This document shows, one piece after another, positions 10,628-18,801 of a stretch of 64,000 nt of DNA. The translations under genes were made by a program, and so were the position numbers. The first letter of the stretch is position 1. Every line of letters starts with the position of its first letter. This DNA comes from Thioalkalivibrio sp. ALE31 (lineage in GTDB: Bacteria > Pseudomonadota > Gammaproteobacteria > Ectothiorhodospirales > Ectothiorhodospiraceae): contig NZ_KB905025.1 in assembly GCF_000377405.1 (NCBI RefSeq), positions 26,339-90,338 on the forward strand, read 5' to 3'. Under the pieces are notes generated by a model. It saw nothing but the letters and a program-made list of their open reading frames with translations. It made no database searches and was not told the DNA's origin.

Positions 10628-10910
10628 AGGTCCCCTCGCCACAGGCCCCTTCGGAATCCTTGTCGTCGCCGGATCCGCCGCAGGTGCCTTCGCCACAGCT
10701 ACCTTCGCTGTCCTTGGGTTCTCCGGCACCGCCGCAGGTACCTTCTCCGCAGGCCCCTTCGGCCAGCATCAGCGGCGACTGGCCACCCTGCTGATAGCCG
10801 TGGTTCAGGTCGGCCGATGCGAACACCGGGCTGGTGGCCATGGCCATACCGATCGCCGCGCTGCCGACGGCCCCGGCGAGGGTCTTGGTGGAAAACAGAT
10901 CGTTCTTCAT
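10617..10910 (-). CDS. bufA: Bufferin-type Cys-rich precursor peptide
   Basis: This 97-residue exported precursor has an N-terminal signal sequence (to about residue 32, PVFASA). The mature part carries three copies of CGEGTCGG with Cys at 54/59, 72/77 and 90/95, separated by acidic linkers ([14 protein letters not shown]). Such EGxCG repeats are the substrate of the neighbouring MNIO enzyme. Modified bufferins bind copper in the periplasm and protect against metal excess. The ribosome-binding site GAGGAG is strong, and three 15-bp tandem repeats lie just upstream. Substrate status is inferred from repeats and context. Confidence 0.85.
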   Translation of the reverse strand: MKNDLFSTKTLAGAVGSAAIGMAMATSPVFASADLNHGYQQGGQSPLMLAEGACGEGTCGGAGEPKDSEGSCGEGTCGGSGDDKDSEGACGEGTCGG

Positions 10911-10939
10911 GATTTCACTCCTCGTCTTGCGATTATGGG

Positions 10940-10984
10940 CCCTTGGCTTATAGATCCTTGGGTTATAGACCCTTGAGCTATAGA
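10940..10984. promoter_or_regulatory. Three 15-bp tandem repeats upstream of bufA
   Basis: Three exactly phased units follow each other: CCCTTGGCTTATAGA, TCCTTGGGTTATAGA and CCCTTGAGCTATAGA on the plus strand. They start 30 bases upstream of the bufA ATG, between bufA and doxX. The even spacing and position suggest binding sites for a regulator or repeated promoter elements. The binding protein is unknown; the AraC protein at 11835 is one candidate. Confidence 0.6.
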
Positions 10985-11027
10985 ACCCGGCCCCGTTCAG
11001 TAATGGCTGCTCGCACAGCTCTTGGTG

Positions 11028-11648
11028 TTATCCCCTGCTCATCATCCTCCGACGGATGTAGTAGTCGATGCTGACATAGCGCCCCGCCCCCCAGAAGAAC
11101 AGGACCAGCAGCATCACGAAAAAGGTCGCGGCCATCTCGATCCCGTTGTTGACGATGGCAAAGTTCCCGGTCTCGGTCAGCCAGTTATAGTTGCCGTGTT
11201 CCTGCAGGATGGACTTGGCCCGGTCCAGGCGCATCTGCGCCTGCTCGATCCCGGAACAGTTGAACAGACACATCATCGGGTCGGAGATGCGCTGCCAGCC
11301 GTGTTCGAGATGCACGGTGACCGCCGCCACGACCATCGTGATCATCAGCGGGATGGAGAACCAGCGCGTGGCCAGCCCAAGCAGCAGCGCGATCGCGCCC
11401 AGCACCTCGGCATAGGCCGACAACAACACCATCAGATACGGGAACGGCATGCCCAGGCCCCAGTCCGCGTTGCCGAACCACATCACCACGCTTTCCTTCG
11501 GCAGCAGCCCGTCCAGCTTGTTGGTCCCCGCCATCCAGAAGATGGGGGCGAGGTAAAGCCGCAACAGCAAGGGCGCCAGGAAATCCGCGCCGCGCGTCCA
11601 GTCAAGCCAGCCCTGTATCCGTACCATCAAGTTTCCCGTCGCGCCCAT
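11028..11648 (-). CDS. DoxX-family membrane protein of the bufferin operon
   Basis: This is a membrane protein of about 206 residues with four main hydrophobic segments, including PLLLRLYLAPIFWMAGTNKL, typical of DoxX. Segments YLMVLLSAYAEVLGAIALLLG and AATFFVMLLVLFFWGAGRYV follow. DoxX-like proteins (HvfX) accompany MNIO peptide clusters. ATG at 11648 follows GGAGAAGG; ATG at 11663 is an alternative. It precedes bufA by 117 bp in the same direction, but repeats between them may give bufA its own promoter. Its role in export or redox coupling is not established. Confidence 0.82.
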   Translation of the reverse strand: MGATGNLMVRIQGWLDWTRGADFLAPLLLRLYLAPIFWMAGTNKLDGLLPKESVVMWFGNADWGLGMPFPYLMVLLSAYAEVLGAIALLLGLATRWFSIPLMITMVVAAVTVHLEHGWQRISDPMMCLFNCSGIEQAQMRLDRAKSILQEHGNYNWLTETGNFAIVNNGIEMAATFFVMLLVLFFWGAGRYVSIDYYIRRRMMSRG

Positions 11649-11834
11649 GATGCCCTTCTCCATTTCGTCTGCTACTGGATGAAAGCCTAGACCGACCGCG
11701 TCGCCAGTACGCGGGGTCAGACGCCGGCGTTTATGTTCGAGCGTCCAGATCCCCCCCTTATGACCACAAAACGGCGGAAACCCGGGGCGCAACGGTCTAA
11801 GGTGAATCCCAACCACAAGGGAAAAGGACGTTCA

Positions 11835-12767
11835 ATGGATATCAGCCCGCACGAAGACGTGCTGTCGACGGTACTGGCGGCCTACAACCTGCGCGCGCGC
11901 ATCGACACCAACCCGCGGCTGTGCGGGGAATGGCAGCTCAGCACCGCGGGTTCGGGGAATGCCAGCTTTCACCTGGTCGGCGAAGGCGGCTGCTATCTGC
12001 ACATGGAGGATATGGCCCCGGTCTGGATGGAGGCCGGCGATCTCCTGTTGCTGCCCCACGACGACTGGCACCTGATGGCCAGCCGCGACACCGTGCCCGA
12101 TCGGGACAACCACCTGACGCTGGTCGAGGGTGCGGATCCGCCGGACACCCCGGTCACACAGCTCCTGTGCGGGCACTTCGAGTTCGATTCCGGCCGGCGC
12201 AACCCGATCCTGGCCGCTCTCCCCGACCACATCATCATCCGCCGTCGCGAATCGGGCGAACGCCTGGCGCATCTGGCGGATCTCATGAACATCGAACTCG
12301 CGGAGCGTTCCTCGGGCTACCGGCCGGTGCTGGATCGTCTGGCGGATACGCTGTTCGTGATGGCCGTGCGCCATCACATCTGCACCCAGCGCGAGCACTC
12401 GGAGGGATCCCTGATCGCGGCCCTGGCGGATGACCGCATCCGCCGCGCGCTGGATGCCCTGCACGCCCGGCCCGAGGCGAGCTGGACCCTGGAAGGCCTC
12501 GCCAGCGAGGCGGCCATGTCGCGCAGCAGCTTCGCCGAGCGCTTCCACACCCTGGTCGGGCAGACCCCCATCGACTACCTGACGCAGTGGCGCATGGTCC
12601 TGGCCGAGCGGCTGCTGCGCGATGGCCGCGAGTCGGTCGCCAGCGTGATGGACGCGGTGGGCTATACCTCGGAGGCGGCCTTTCGCAAGGCCTTCAAGCG
12701 GGTACACGGGTTCGGGCCGGGACGCCTCCGGCAACTGCTGCGCCGTCTGGGCTCCGGCCCGGCCTGA
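11835..12767 (+). CDS. AraC-family transcription regulator (cupin N-terminus)
   Basis: This 310-residue regulator has an N-terminal cupin-type sensor (GEWQLSTAGSGNASFHLV, MEAGDLLLLPHDDWH) and a C-terminal double helix-turn-helix (ALDALHARPEASWTLEGLA, then MSRSSFAERFHTLVGQTP and AFRKAFKRVHGFGPGRLR). The start at 11835 follows AAAAGGA. It is transcribed away from doxX-bufABC with 186 bp between them, so control of the bufferin operon is plausible. The cupin subtype (AraC-binding-like, cupin_6) often senses small molecules or metals; the ligand cannot be read from sequence. Confidence 0.88.
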   Translation: MDISPHEDVLSTVLAAYNLRARIDTNPRLCGEWQLSTAGSGNASFHLVGEGGCYLHMEDMAPVWMEAGDLLLLPHDDWHLMASRDTVPDRDNHLTLVEGADPPDTPVTQLLCGHFEFDSGRRNPILAALPDHIIIRRRESGERLAHLADLMNIELAERSSGYRPVLDRLADTLFVMAVRHHICTQREHSEGSLIAALADDRIRRALDALHARPEASWTLEGLASEAAMSRSSFAERFHTLVGQTPIDYLTQWRMVLAERLLRDGRESVASVMDAVGYTSEAAFRKAFKRVHGFGPGRLRQLLRRLGSGPA

Positions 12768-12776
12768 AGGCAGCCG

Positions 12777-13190
12777 TCAGAAGGTATTCGCGACGCTGGC
12801 CACGCCCGGTGCCCGCGAGCGGACCAGGCGTTCGACGACATTCTTGAGATCTAGCGTGGAACGCGGGCAGCCGACACAGGCTCCCTTCAACCGAACCCGC
12901 ACGGTGCGCCCATCGAGTTCGACGAACTCGATATCGCCCCCGTCCTGCATCAGGATTCGCCGCGCCTCCTCGATCGCGGCGCGCACGGCGTCCTCGTCGA
13001 TCGGACCGTCGGCGGGCACGTCCGCCGCCTCGCGTTGCGCATGGGTCTGGGCACGGTCCAGACGCAGCGCGAGTTCCGGGTCCAGCTCCTCGATCGCGTC
13101 GAGTTCTTCTTCACTGTAGACGTGATCGGGCTCGTCGCTCAGCAGATGCGAGACGTCCACCATCACCTGCGCATTGTCGGGTCCAGCCAT
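12777..13190 (-). CDS. NifU-like Fe-S scaffold domain protein (internal start)
   Basis: This protein of about 137 residues has the C-terminal NifU/Nfu domain: ILMQDGGDIEFVELDGRTVRVRLKG and the cluster-binding CVGCP (two Cys). An acidic N-terminal part contains VYSEEELDAIEELDPEL. Nfu-type proteins carry and deliver iron-sulfur clusters, which fits the adjacent succinate dehydrogenase genes. ATG at 13190 has a strong ribosome-binding site (CCGGAGG). The frame has no stop codon between this and the upstream ygfX-like region, so the same residues may also be made as the end of a fused 318-residue protein. Confidence 0.7.
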   Translation of the reverse strand: MAGPDNAQVMVDVSHLLSDEPDHVYSEEELDAIEELDPELALRLDRAQTHAQREAADVPADGPIDEDAVRAAIEEARRILMQDGGDIEFVELDGRTVRVRLKGACVGCPRSTLDLKNVVERLVRSRAPGVASVANTF

Positions 13191-13733
13191 GCTCGGGCCT
13201 CCGGGTACTCGGCTTTTGGCCAGTATAGCAACGCCCCGCTCCAGCCCAGCGCGAAGCCGCACCCGCCAGCCGGGATCCGCTTCCTCGCGCCCCGGAGGCC
13301 AGCGCAGGCGCATGCGCAAGCGGCGCAGGTCCTCCGGGTGCAACCGGCCCGCGTGCAGCCAGAGACGCCGGACCCGACCGGTCTCCGGGAGCCGGACCAC
13401 CAGGATCACCATCCCGCGCAGCACCCGGGTATCGGGCAGGATCTCCACCCAGTCCACCCGCTCCTGGCGCAGTCCTTCGGCCGTGGCCAGCCACGTCGCG
13501 CCATCGGGCGTCTGGCCCAGCCAGTCCCAGGGCGGCGGCCGTGTCCGTCCTTGCCATACCCAGCCGGCCACCGCCAGCCCGAACGCGGGCATCAACGCCC
13601 ACAACGGACTGTATGCGAGCACGTACCCCACGACCGCCAGCAGCAGAAGGATCTGGCCCGCGAGCGCGAGCCGGGGAAGAACCAGGTCAGGCCGAAGGTG
13701 CAGCCGCAGCGGCGGCGCGGATCGCCGGGACAA
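12777..13733 (-). CDS. YgfX-like membrane protein read through into the NifU-like domain
   Basis: One uninterrupted frame of 318 codons starts at 13733, overlapping the end of sdhE by 47 bases. Residues 1 to about 145 look like YgfX (CptA): basic start, two adjacent membrane segments (LALAGQILLLLAVVGYVL and PLWALMPAFGLAVAGWVW), then a cytoplasmic part with EGLRQERVDWVEILPD. sdhE-ygfX is a known pair. Residues 182-318 are the NifU-like domain. The family normally ends near residue 145, so this is either a true fusion or two genes in which the first never meets a stop before the second. The assignment of the N-terminal half is by context and topology. Confidence 0.55.
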   Translation of the reverse strand: MSRRSAPPLRLHLRPDLVLPRLALAGQILLLLAVVGYVLAYSPLWALMPAFGLAVAGWVWQGRTRPPPWDWLGQTPDGATWLATAEGLRQERVDWVEILPDTRVLRGMVILVVRLPETGRVRRLWLHAGRLHPEDLRRLRMRLRWPPGREEADPGWRVRLRAGLERGVAILAKSRVPGGPSMAGPDNAQVMVDVSHLLSDEPDHVYSEEELDAIEELDPELALRLDRAQTHAQREAADVPADGPIDEDAVRAAIEEARRILMQDGGDIEFVELDGRTVRVRLKGACVGCPRSTLDLKNVVERLVRSRAPGVASVANTF

Positions 13734-13941
13734 GCCGGGCTATCCCTTCATCCACCGTGGCCTGGCGACCCATGACCACATCCAGCAGCACATTGTCGGG
13801 GTAGTCGAGCAGGCGCTCGAAGGCATCGCGACCCTCCTGGTCCAGTTGCGCATATCCCTGCGCGAGAAACTGCCCGAGCAGCCAGTCGTTCTCCAGCATC
13901 CCGCGGCGGCAGCGCCAGCGAGTACGGCTGTCGGGTTCCAT
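13687..13941 (-). CDS. sdhE: Succinate dehydrogenase assembly factor SdhE
   Basis: This small protein of 84 residues helps attach FAD to SdhA. It shows the family signatures RWRCRRGMLENDWLLGQFL (the RGxxExD-like stretch required for flavinylation) and FERLLDYPDNVLLDVVMG. ATG at 13941 is chosen because it gives the standard length; the ribosome-binding site is poor. It follows sdhB by 136 bp, a gap that holds a large REP-like palindrome, and its end overlaps the ygfX-like frame. Confidence 0.9.
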   Translation of the reverse strand: MEPDSRTRWRCRRGMLENDWLLGQFLAQGYAQLDQEGRDAFERLLDYPDNVLLDVVMGRQATVDEGIARLVPAIRAAAAAAPSA

Positions 13942-13963
13942 CACAAAAACGCCCGTCCAGCCC

Positions 13964-14051
13964 CCCCGTAGGAGCCTGCTTGCAGGCGAAGCCCCTGCCC
14001 GCGTCTGGCTTTGGCAGGGGCACTCGCCTGCAAGCAGGCTCCCACGGGGGC
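13964..14051. repeat. REP-like inverted repeat between sdhB and sdhE
   Basis: Two opposed arms of about 38 bases (GTAGGAGCCTGCTTGCAGGC... and its complement ending GCAGGCTCCCACGGGG) flank a short spacer. On mRNA this would fold into a strong stem after sdhB, which could protect sdhCDAB message or lower sdhE expression. Related units occur at 43540, 45268, 55908, 59298, 62470 and 63612. Confidence 0.75.
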
Positions 14052-14077
14052 TAAACCACCTTTGGGCATCCATCCAC

Positions 14078-14779
14078 TCACAGCGACTTTTTCAGCATGG
14101 TGCGGCGGATGTCGCTGATGGCCCGGCTCGGGTTCAGGCCCTTCGGGCATACCTGCGTGCAGTTCATGATCGTGTGGCAGCGGTAGAGTTTCCAGGCATC
14201 GTCCAGCTCGGCCAGGCGGTGATCGGTGGCCTCGTCGCGGCTGTCCTGGATAAAACGCGCGGCCTGCAGCAATGCGGCCGGGCCGAGGAACTTGTCCGGA
14301 TTCCACCAGTACGACGGACAGGCGGCGGAACAGCAGCCGCACAGGATGCATTCGTACAGACCATCCAGCTGGTCACGATCCTCCGGGCTCTGCTTGCGCT
14401 CGACCTCGGGCTCCGGGCTGTCGTTGACCAGCCAGGGCTCGGCCTTGCGGTACTGGTCCCAGAAGTTGCCCATGTCCACGATCAGGTCGCGGATCACCGG
14501 CATCCCCGGGAACGGGCGCAGCGTGACCGGCGCTTCCAGATCCGCCAGCGGCGTGATGCAGGCTAGACCGTTCGTGCCGTTGATGTTCATGCCGTCCGAG
14601 CCGCAGACCCCGTGCTGACAGGAGCGGCGAAAGCCCAGGGAATCGTCCTGCTCCTTCAGCAACAGCAGCGCATCCAGCAGCATCATCCCCGGCTCGACCT
14701 GGTCGTCGGGCAGGGTGAAGCGCTGCATCTTCGGCAGCGTATCCGTCTCCGGGTTGAAGCGGTAGATCGAGAATTCCAT
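14078..14779 (-). CDS. sdhB: Succinate dehydrogenase iron-sulfur subunit
   Basis: This 233-residue subunit passes electrons from SdhA to ubiquinone in the membrane anchor. Ligands for all three clusters are present: [2Fe-2S] Cys54/59/74 with SDG near 61-63, [4Fe-4S] Cys144/147/150/154 (CILCGCCSAAC) and [3Fe-4S] region Cys201/207/211 (CHTIMNCTQVC). The length matches E. coli SdhB (238). It follows sdhA by 80 bp and belongs to sdhCDAB. It acts at the cytoplasmic face of the inner membrane in the TCA cycle and respiration. Confidence 0.97.
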   Translation of the reverse strand: MEFSIYRFNPETDTLPKMQRFTLPDDQVEPGMMLLDALLLLKEQDDSLGFRRSCQHGVCGSDGMNINGTNGLACITPLADLEAPVTLRPFPGMPVIRDLIVDMGNFWDQYRKAEPWLVNDSPEPEVERKQSPEDRDQLDGLYECILCGCCSAACPSYWWNPDKFLGPAALLQAARFIQDSRDEATDHRLAELDDAWKLYRCHTIMNCTQVCPKGLNPSRAISDIRRTMLKKSL

Positions 14780-14859
14780 CCGTACCTTCCTTCAGCGCCT
14801 GCTGATGCGGTTCGCGGCGCGAACCGCATCCCGCAGAGCGTTGCATTCCCGACAGGCCA

Positions 14860-16635
14860 TCAGTACACGCGCTCCTTCGGCGGGAACGAGGCCACGGTGT
14901 TCGGCTGGGTGCGCACCGGCTTGTAGTCGAGGCTGTCGTCCGCCAGCGAGTACAGGCTGTGCTTGAGCCAGTGCTGGTCGTCGCGCTCGGGGAAGTCGAT
15001 GCGCGAATGTGCCCCGCGGCTCTCCTCGCGCCCCAGCGCGGAGCGGATGGTCGCGATCGCGCAGTCCATCAGGTTCTCCAGCTCCATCGCCTCCACCCGT
15101 GCGGTGTTGAAGGTGGCCGAGTGGTCCGCGATCACTGCATGGTTCAGGCGCTCGCGCAGCGCGCGGACCTTCTCCACCCCCTCGCGCATCACCTCGTCGC
15201 TGCGGAATACCGAGCAGTGGTCCTCCATCACCTTGCGCAGTTCGCGCTTGAGCGGTTCGACCTGCTCGGCGGAGCCGTCGCCCGGGTCCTTGCGATCCCA
15301 GCGCGTCAGTCGCGCCATCGCCTGCTCCACGGCCGTCTCGTCCAGCGGCCGGTGGTAGCGGTTCTCGGCCAGGTACTCGAGGATGTGGTTCGCCGCTGCG
15401 CGGCCGAACACCAGGATGTCCAGCAGCGAGTTACCGCCCAGACGGTTGGCCCCGTGCACCGAGACACAGGCGGCCTCCCCGGCCGCGTACAGCCCCGGCA
15501 CCGGGTCCTCCGGGGTGTCCTTGACCGGCGCCACCACCTGGCCAAAGCGGTTGGTCGGGATCCCGCCCATGCTGTAGTGACAGGTCGGAAAGATCGGGAT
15601 GGGCGCCTCGATCGGATCCACCCCGAGGAAGGTGATGCTCGTCTCGCGGATGCCCGGCAGACGCTGCATGATCGTGTCCGCGCCCAGATGGCGCAGATCC
15701 AGCAGCACATGGTCCGCGTCGCGCCCGCAGCCGCGGCCCTCGCGCACCTCGGTGGCGATGGAGCGGCTGACCACGTCGCGCGAGGCCAGGTCCTTGGCCC
15801 GCGGGGCGTAGCGCTCCATAAAGCGCTCGCCCTCGGAGTTGATCAGGAACCCGCCCTCGCCGCGCGCGCCCTCGGTAATCAGCATGCCGCGCCCGGCGAT
15901 CCCGGTCGGGTGGAACTGCACGAACTCCATGTCCTCCAGCGGCACCCCGGCGCGCAGGGCCATCGCCATACCGTCGCCGGTATTGATCAGGGCGTTGGTG
16001 GTGGTGCGGAACAACTGCCCCGCCCCGCCGGTGGCGATCAGCGTGGTCTTCGCCTCGATCACGATCGGCTCGCCGGTCAGGATCTCGAAGGCCAGCACAC
16101 CGAGCACGAAGCCCTGCTCGTCGCGCAGCAGGTCCACCGCGAAGTACTCGTCGAAAAAGTGCGTGCGCGCGCGCAGGTTCTGCTGGTACAGCGAGTGCAG
16201 AATGGCGTGCCCGGTGCGGTCAGCCGCCGCACAGGTGCGCGCCGCCTGGTCCTGGCCGAAGTTCTGGCTCTGCCCGCCGAATGCGCGCTGGTAGATATTG
16301 CCGTTGTCCAGGCGCGAGAACGGCACGCCGAAGTGGTCCAGCTCGTAGACCACCTTGGGCGCGGCGCGGCACATGTATTCGATTGCGTCCTGATCGCCCA
16401 GGTAGTCCGACCCCTTCACGGTGTCGAACATGTGCCAGTGCCAGGAGTCCGGCAGCACGTTGGCCAGCGCGGCGTTCACCCCGCCCTGCGCGGCCACCGT
16501 GTGCGAGCGCGTGGGAAACACCTTGGAGACCACCGCGACCTGGGCATCGCCGTTGGACAGCTGCAGCGCGGCGCGCAGGCCCGCGCCGCCGGCGCCGATG
16601 ATCAGGGCGTCGAATTTGCGCCGTGCCACGTTCAT
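14860..16635 (-). CDS. sdhA: Succinate dehydrogenase flavoprotein subunit
   Basis: This 591-residue subunit oxidises succinate to fumarate. It has the FAD-binding [15 protein letters not shown], the covalent FAD His45 in SHTVAAQGG, and substrate-site segments QFHPTGI and [19 protein letters not shown]. The ATG at 16635 lies ten bases after the sdhD stop and behind GAAGGGA; an upstream in-frame ATG at 16653 would overlap sdhD and is less likely. The length matches the E. coli enzyme (588). SdhE encoded downstream is its flavinylation factor. Confidence 0.97.
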   Translation of the reverse strand: MNVARRKFDALIIGAGGAGLRAALQLSNGDAQVAVVSKVFPTRSHTVAAQGGVNAALANVLPDSWHWHMFDTVKGSDYLGDQDAIEYMCRAAPKVVYELDHFGVPFSRLDNGNIYQRAFGGQSQNFGQDQAARTCAAADRTGHAILHSLYQQNLRARTHFFDEYFAVDLLRDEQGFVLGVLAFEILTGEPIVIEAKTTLIATGGAGQLFRTTTNALINTGDGMAMALRAGVPLEDMEFVQFHPTGIAGRGMLITEGARGEGGFLINSEGERFMERYAPRAKDLASRDVVSRSIATEVREGRGCGRDADHVLLDLRHLGADTIMQRLPGIRETSITFLGVDPIEAPIPIFPTCHYSMGGIPTNRFGQVVAPVKDTPEDPVPGLYAAGEAACVSVHGANRLGGNSLLDILVFGRAAANHILEYLAENRYHRPLDETAVEQAMARLTRWDRKDPGDGSAEQVEPLKRELRKVMEDHCSVFRSDEVMREGVEKVRALRERLNHAVIADHSATFNTARVEAMELENLMDCAIATIRSALGREESRGAHSRIDFPERDDQHWLKHSLYSLADDSLDYKPVRTQPNTVASFPPKERVY

Positions 16636-16645
16636 GCCAGTCCCT

Positions 16646-16984
16646 TCATGCAAGCCCCGCTCGAATCAGAATGAATAACGCCCACAGGCCCGTCAGGAGC
16701 AACCCGCCGCCACCGAGCACGAACACCACAAGCCGTGCACCGGGGGCGTGCACGTAGTCCATCGCCACGTCGCGCAGGCCGATCCACGCATGCAGCCAGA
16801 GCAGCAACACGAACACGGCTGTCAGCAGCCCCACCACCGGGTGTCCCATCACCGCCAGCCAGGCCGCATGGTCCGCCGGCGCGGCCAGCACGAAGAACCC
16901 CAGGGCGAGAATTACGTACACGCCCACATAGACCGCCGTGATGCGCTGCAGCAGCCAGGCGCGCTGTCCGCTCAACAACTTCAC
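16646..16984 (-). CDS. sdhD: Succinate dehydrogenase membrane anchor SdhD
   Basis: This is a hydrophobic protein of about 112 residues with three membrane helices that, with SdhC, holds heme b and the quinone site. Helix 2 carries [17 protein letters not shown], with the His/Arg/Asp-Tyr arrangement of SdhD. The GTG at 16984 overlaps the sdhC stop as GTGA and gives [14 protein letters not shown], a normal N-terminus. TTG at 17002 is an alternative. sdhA begins ten bases after its stop. Confidence 0.9.
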   Translation of the reverse strand: MKLLSGQRAWLLQRITAVYVGVYVILALGFFVLAAPADHAAWLAVMGHPVVGLLTAVFVLLLWLHAWIGLRDVAMDYVHAPGARLVVFVLGGGGLLLTGLWALFILIRAGLA

Positions 16985-17361
16985 AGCACCAGCCCCAGCC
17001 AAACCAGCGCGGTGGCCAGAAGGCCGGCGTACAGCGCATCACGCGCCGTGCGCAGCGAGCCCTCGCGATCCTCCCCGATACCAAATTCCATCAGCAGGTA
17101 GCGAATGCCGGCGAACAGGTGATGCAGCAGCCACCACAGCCCGAGCGCCAGCGCCGCCAGGCCGAGCGGATGGTGGATGATCGCGATCACCTGTGCGAAG
17201 CCCGCGGGGCTGGCCAGGGAGCGGTCCAGCAGCCAAAGCAGCACGGGAATCGACAGAATCAGGAAGACGCCGGTAATCCGGTGCAGAATGGAGACCACGG
17301 CATTCAGCGGCAGTCGGATCTTGCGCAAATCCAGAAAGACGGGACGTCCCTGCCGAGTCAT
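16981..17361 (-). CDS. sdhC: Succinate dehydrogenase cytochrome b556 subunit
   Basis: This 126-residue first gene of the sdh operon encodes the heme-binding anchor. RPVFLDLRKIRLPLNAVVS followed by ILHRITG is the quinone-site signature, and LLHHLFAGIRYLLME carries the heme-ligand His region. Three membrane helices are visible. Its start is 189 bp from the divergent ygfZ start, so the operon promoter should lie in 17362-17549. I see no clear consensus promoter there. Confidence 0.95.
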   Translation of the reverse strand: MTRQGRPVFLDLRKIRLPLNAVVSILHRITGVFLILSIPVLLWLLDRSLASPAGFAQVIAIIHHPLGLAALALGLWWLLHHLFAGIRYLLMEFGIGEDREGSLRTARDALYAGLLATALVWLGLVL

Positions 17362-17549
17362 GCCACCCCCTTGAACAAAGATAAAGAATCCAGGGCTGAC
17401 ACCCTGTGAAAGGTTCGTCTACTATCGAGCCGCTTGGTTCAGCTTACCACCTCAATCCAGTGCAGCGCTGCCTTTCCGGGCGTCCCGGCCACCGATGGCG
17501 AATCGGTCCGGCGGCGCGCGGCGACGAGCACTGCCACAGGAGAATCCCG

Positions 17550-18596
17550 ATGCGCGAAGACTGGAAACACCACTTGATCGACGCCGGCGCCGAGTTCGAG
17601 GAGGACGACCTCCTGCACTACGGCAACCCGGAGCGCGAGCGCCGCATGGCCGTCAACGGCGAAGTGATCTGCGACCTCTCCCACCGCGGTCTGCTGGAGG
17701 TGCGCGGCGACGACGCCACCGACTTCCTGCAGGGGCAGTTCGGCAACGACATCCACGCGGTGGACGCGCAGCACAGCCAGCTCTCCAGCTACTCCAGCCC
17801 CAAGGGGCGGGCCTATGCCGTGTTCCGCGTGCTGCGCACGACGGACGGCTACCTGCTCGAGATGCCGGCGGACCGGATCGAGCCGGTCGCCAAGCGCCTG
17901 CAGATGTTCGTGCTGCGCGCGAACGTGATCATCGAGCACGCCGGGGACTCCCGCATCCACTTCGGCTTTTCCGGACCGGATGCCGAGAAGGAGCTGACCA
18001 ACGCTCTGGGCGTGTGTCCCGGCGCACCGGAAGAGGTGATCGAGAAGAATGGCGTGACCGTCGTCCGGGTACCCGGACTGCACCCGCGCTTCGAACTGTT
18101 CGGCGAGATCGACGCCATGCGCCGCGCCTGGGACAGCCTGAACGTCCACGCGGCCCCGGTGGGCCCGCGTGACTGGGCACTGCTGGACATCCTTGCCGGC
18201 GTCCCGACGGTGGTGGAGGAAACCACCGAGATGTTCGTCCCGCAGATGCTGAACCTGCACGCCCTCGGCGCGATCAGTTTCGAGAAGGGCTGCTACCCGG
18301 GGCAGGAGGTGGTGGCGCGCATGCACTACCTGGGCAAGCTCAAGCGGCGCATGTTCCGCCTGGCCATCCATACCCAGACCCCGCCGCAACCCGGCTCGCC
18401 GGTCTTTCGCGCGGACGGCAAGCCGGAGCAGTCGGATGGCGAGATCGTCGCGGCCGAACTCCACCCGGACGGGCTCTACTCCGCCCTTGCGGTCGTGCAG
18501 GTGGCCGCCGCGGAAGGCGAGCTGCGCTGGGGTGCCCCGGATGGTGCAACGGCCGAGGTGGTCGATCTCCCCTACGCCGTCCCGGAAGGAGCCTGA
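17550..18596 (+). CDS. ygfZ: Folate-binding protein YgfZ
   Basis: This 348-residue GcvT-like protein binds tetrahydrofolate and supports assembly of certain [4Fe-4S] proteins such as MiaB and succinate dehydrogenase. The diagnostic motif KGCYPGQEVVAR is present, as is the N-terminal LSHRGLLEVRGDDATDFLQG. ATG at 17550 follows AGGAG by eight bases; earlier in-frame starts lie in the intergenic region. It is divergent from sdhCDAB, and the two share a control region. Its stop is two bases before the start of a small membrane protein gene. Confidence 0.94.
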   Translation: MREDWKHHLIDAGAEFEEDDLLHYGNPERERRMAVNGEVICDLSHRGLLEVRGDDATDFLQGQFGNDIHAVDAQHSQLSSYSSPKGRAYAVFRVLRTTDGYLLEMPADRIEPVAKRLQMFVLRANVIIEHAGDSRIHFGFSGPDAEKELTNALGVCPGAPEEVIEKNGVTVVRVPGLHPRFELFGEIDAMRRAWDSLNVHAAPVGPRDWALLDILAGVPTVVEETTEMFVPQMLNLHALGAISFEKGCYPGQEVVARMHYLGKLKRRMFRLAIHTQTPPQPGSPVFRADGKPEQSDGEIVAAELHPDGLYSALAVVQVAAAEGELRWGAPDGATAEVVDLPYAVPEGA

Positions 18597-18599
18597 CGC

Positions 18600-18764
18600 A
18601 TGCGCTTCCTGTTCTTCTTTTTCGTCCTCATCCTGCTGGCGCTGTGGGCGGCCTTCTTCAGCCGCCCCAACAACCCCACGCTGTCCAACTGGCTCTACGT
18701 GCTGGCCGGTGTACTGGCCGTGCTGTTCCTGATCGGCTACCTGCGGCTCGACGGGGTCATATGA
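18600..18764 (+). CDS. Small two-helix membrane protein
   Basis: A 54-residue protein starts MRFLFFFFVLILLALW and has a second helix (WLYVLAGVLAVLFLIGYL) and a short acidic end. The ATG follows the ygfZ stop by three bases and has GGAAGGAG upstream, so it is cotranslated with ygfZ. The family is not recognised. The composition and gene pairing suggest a real small membrane gene. Confidence 0.7.
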   Translation: MRFLFFFFVLILLALWAAFFSRPNNPTLSNWLYVLAGVLAVLFLIGYLRLDGVI

Positions 18765-18801
18765 GCCCGCTTCGGGCCGGCCACGCCGGCCCGGTAGCGC
18801 A

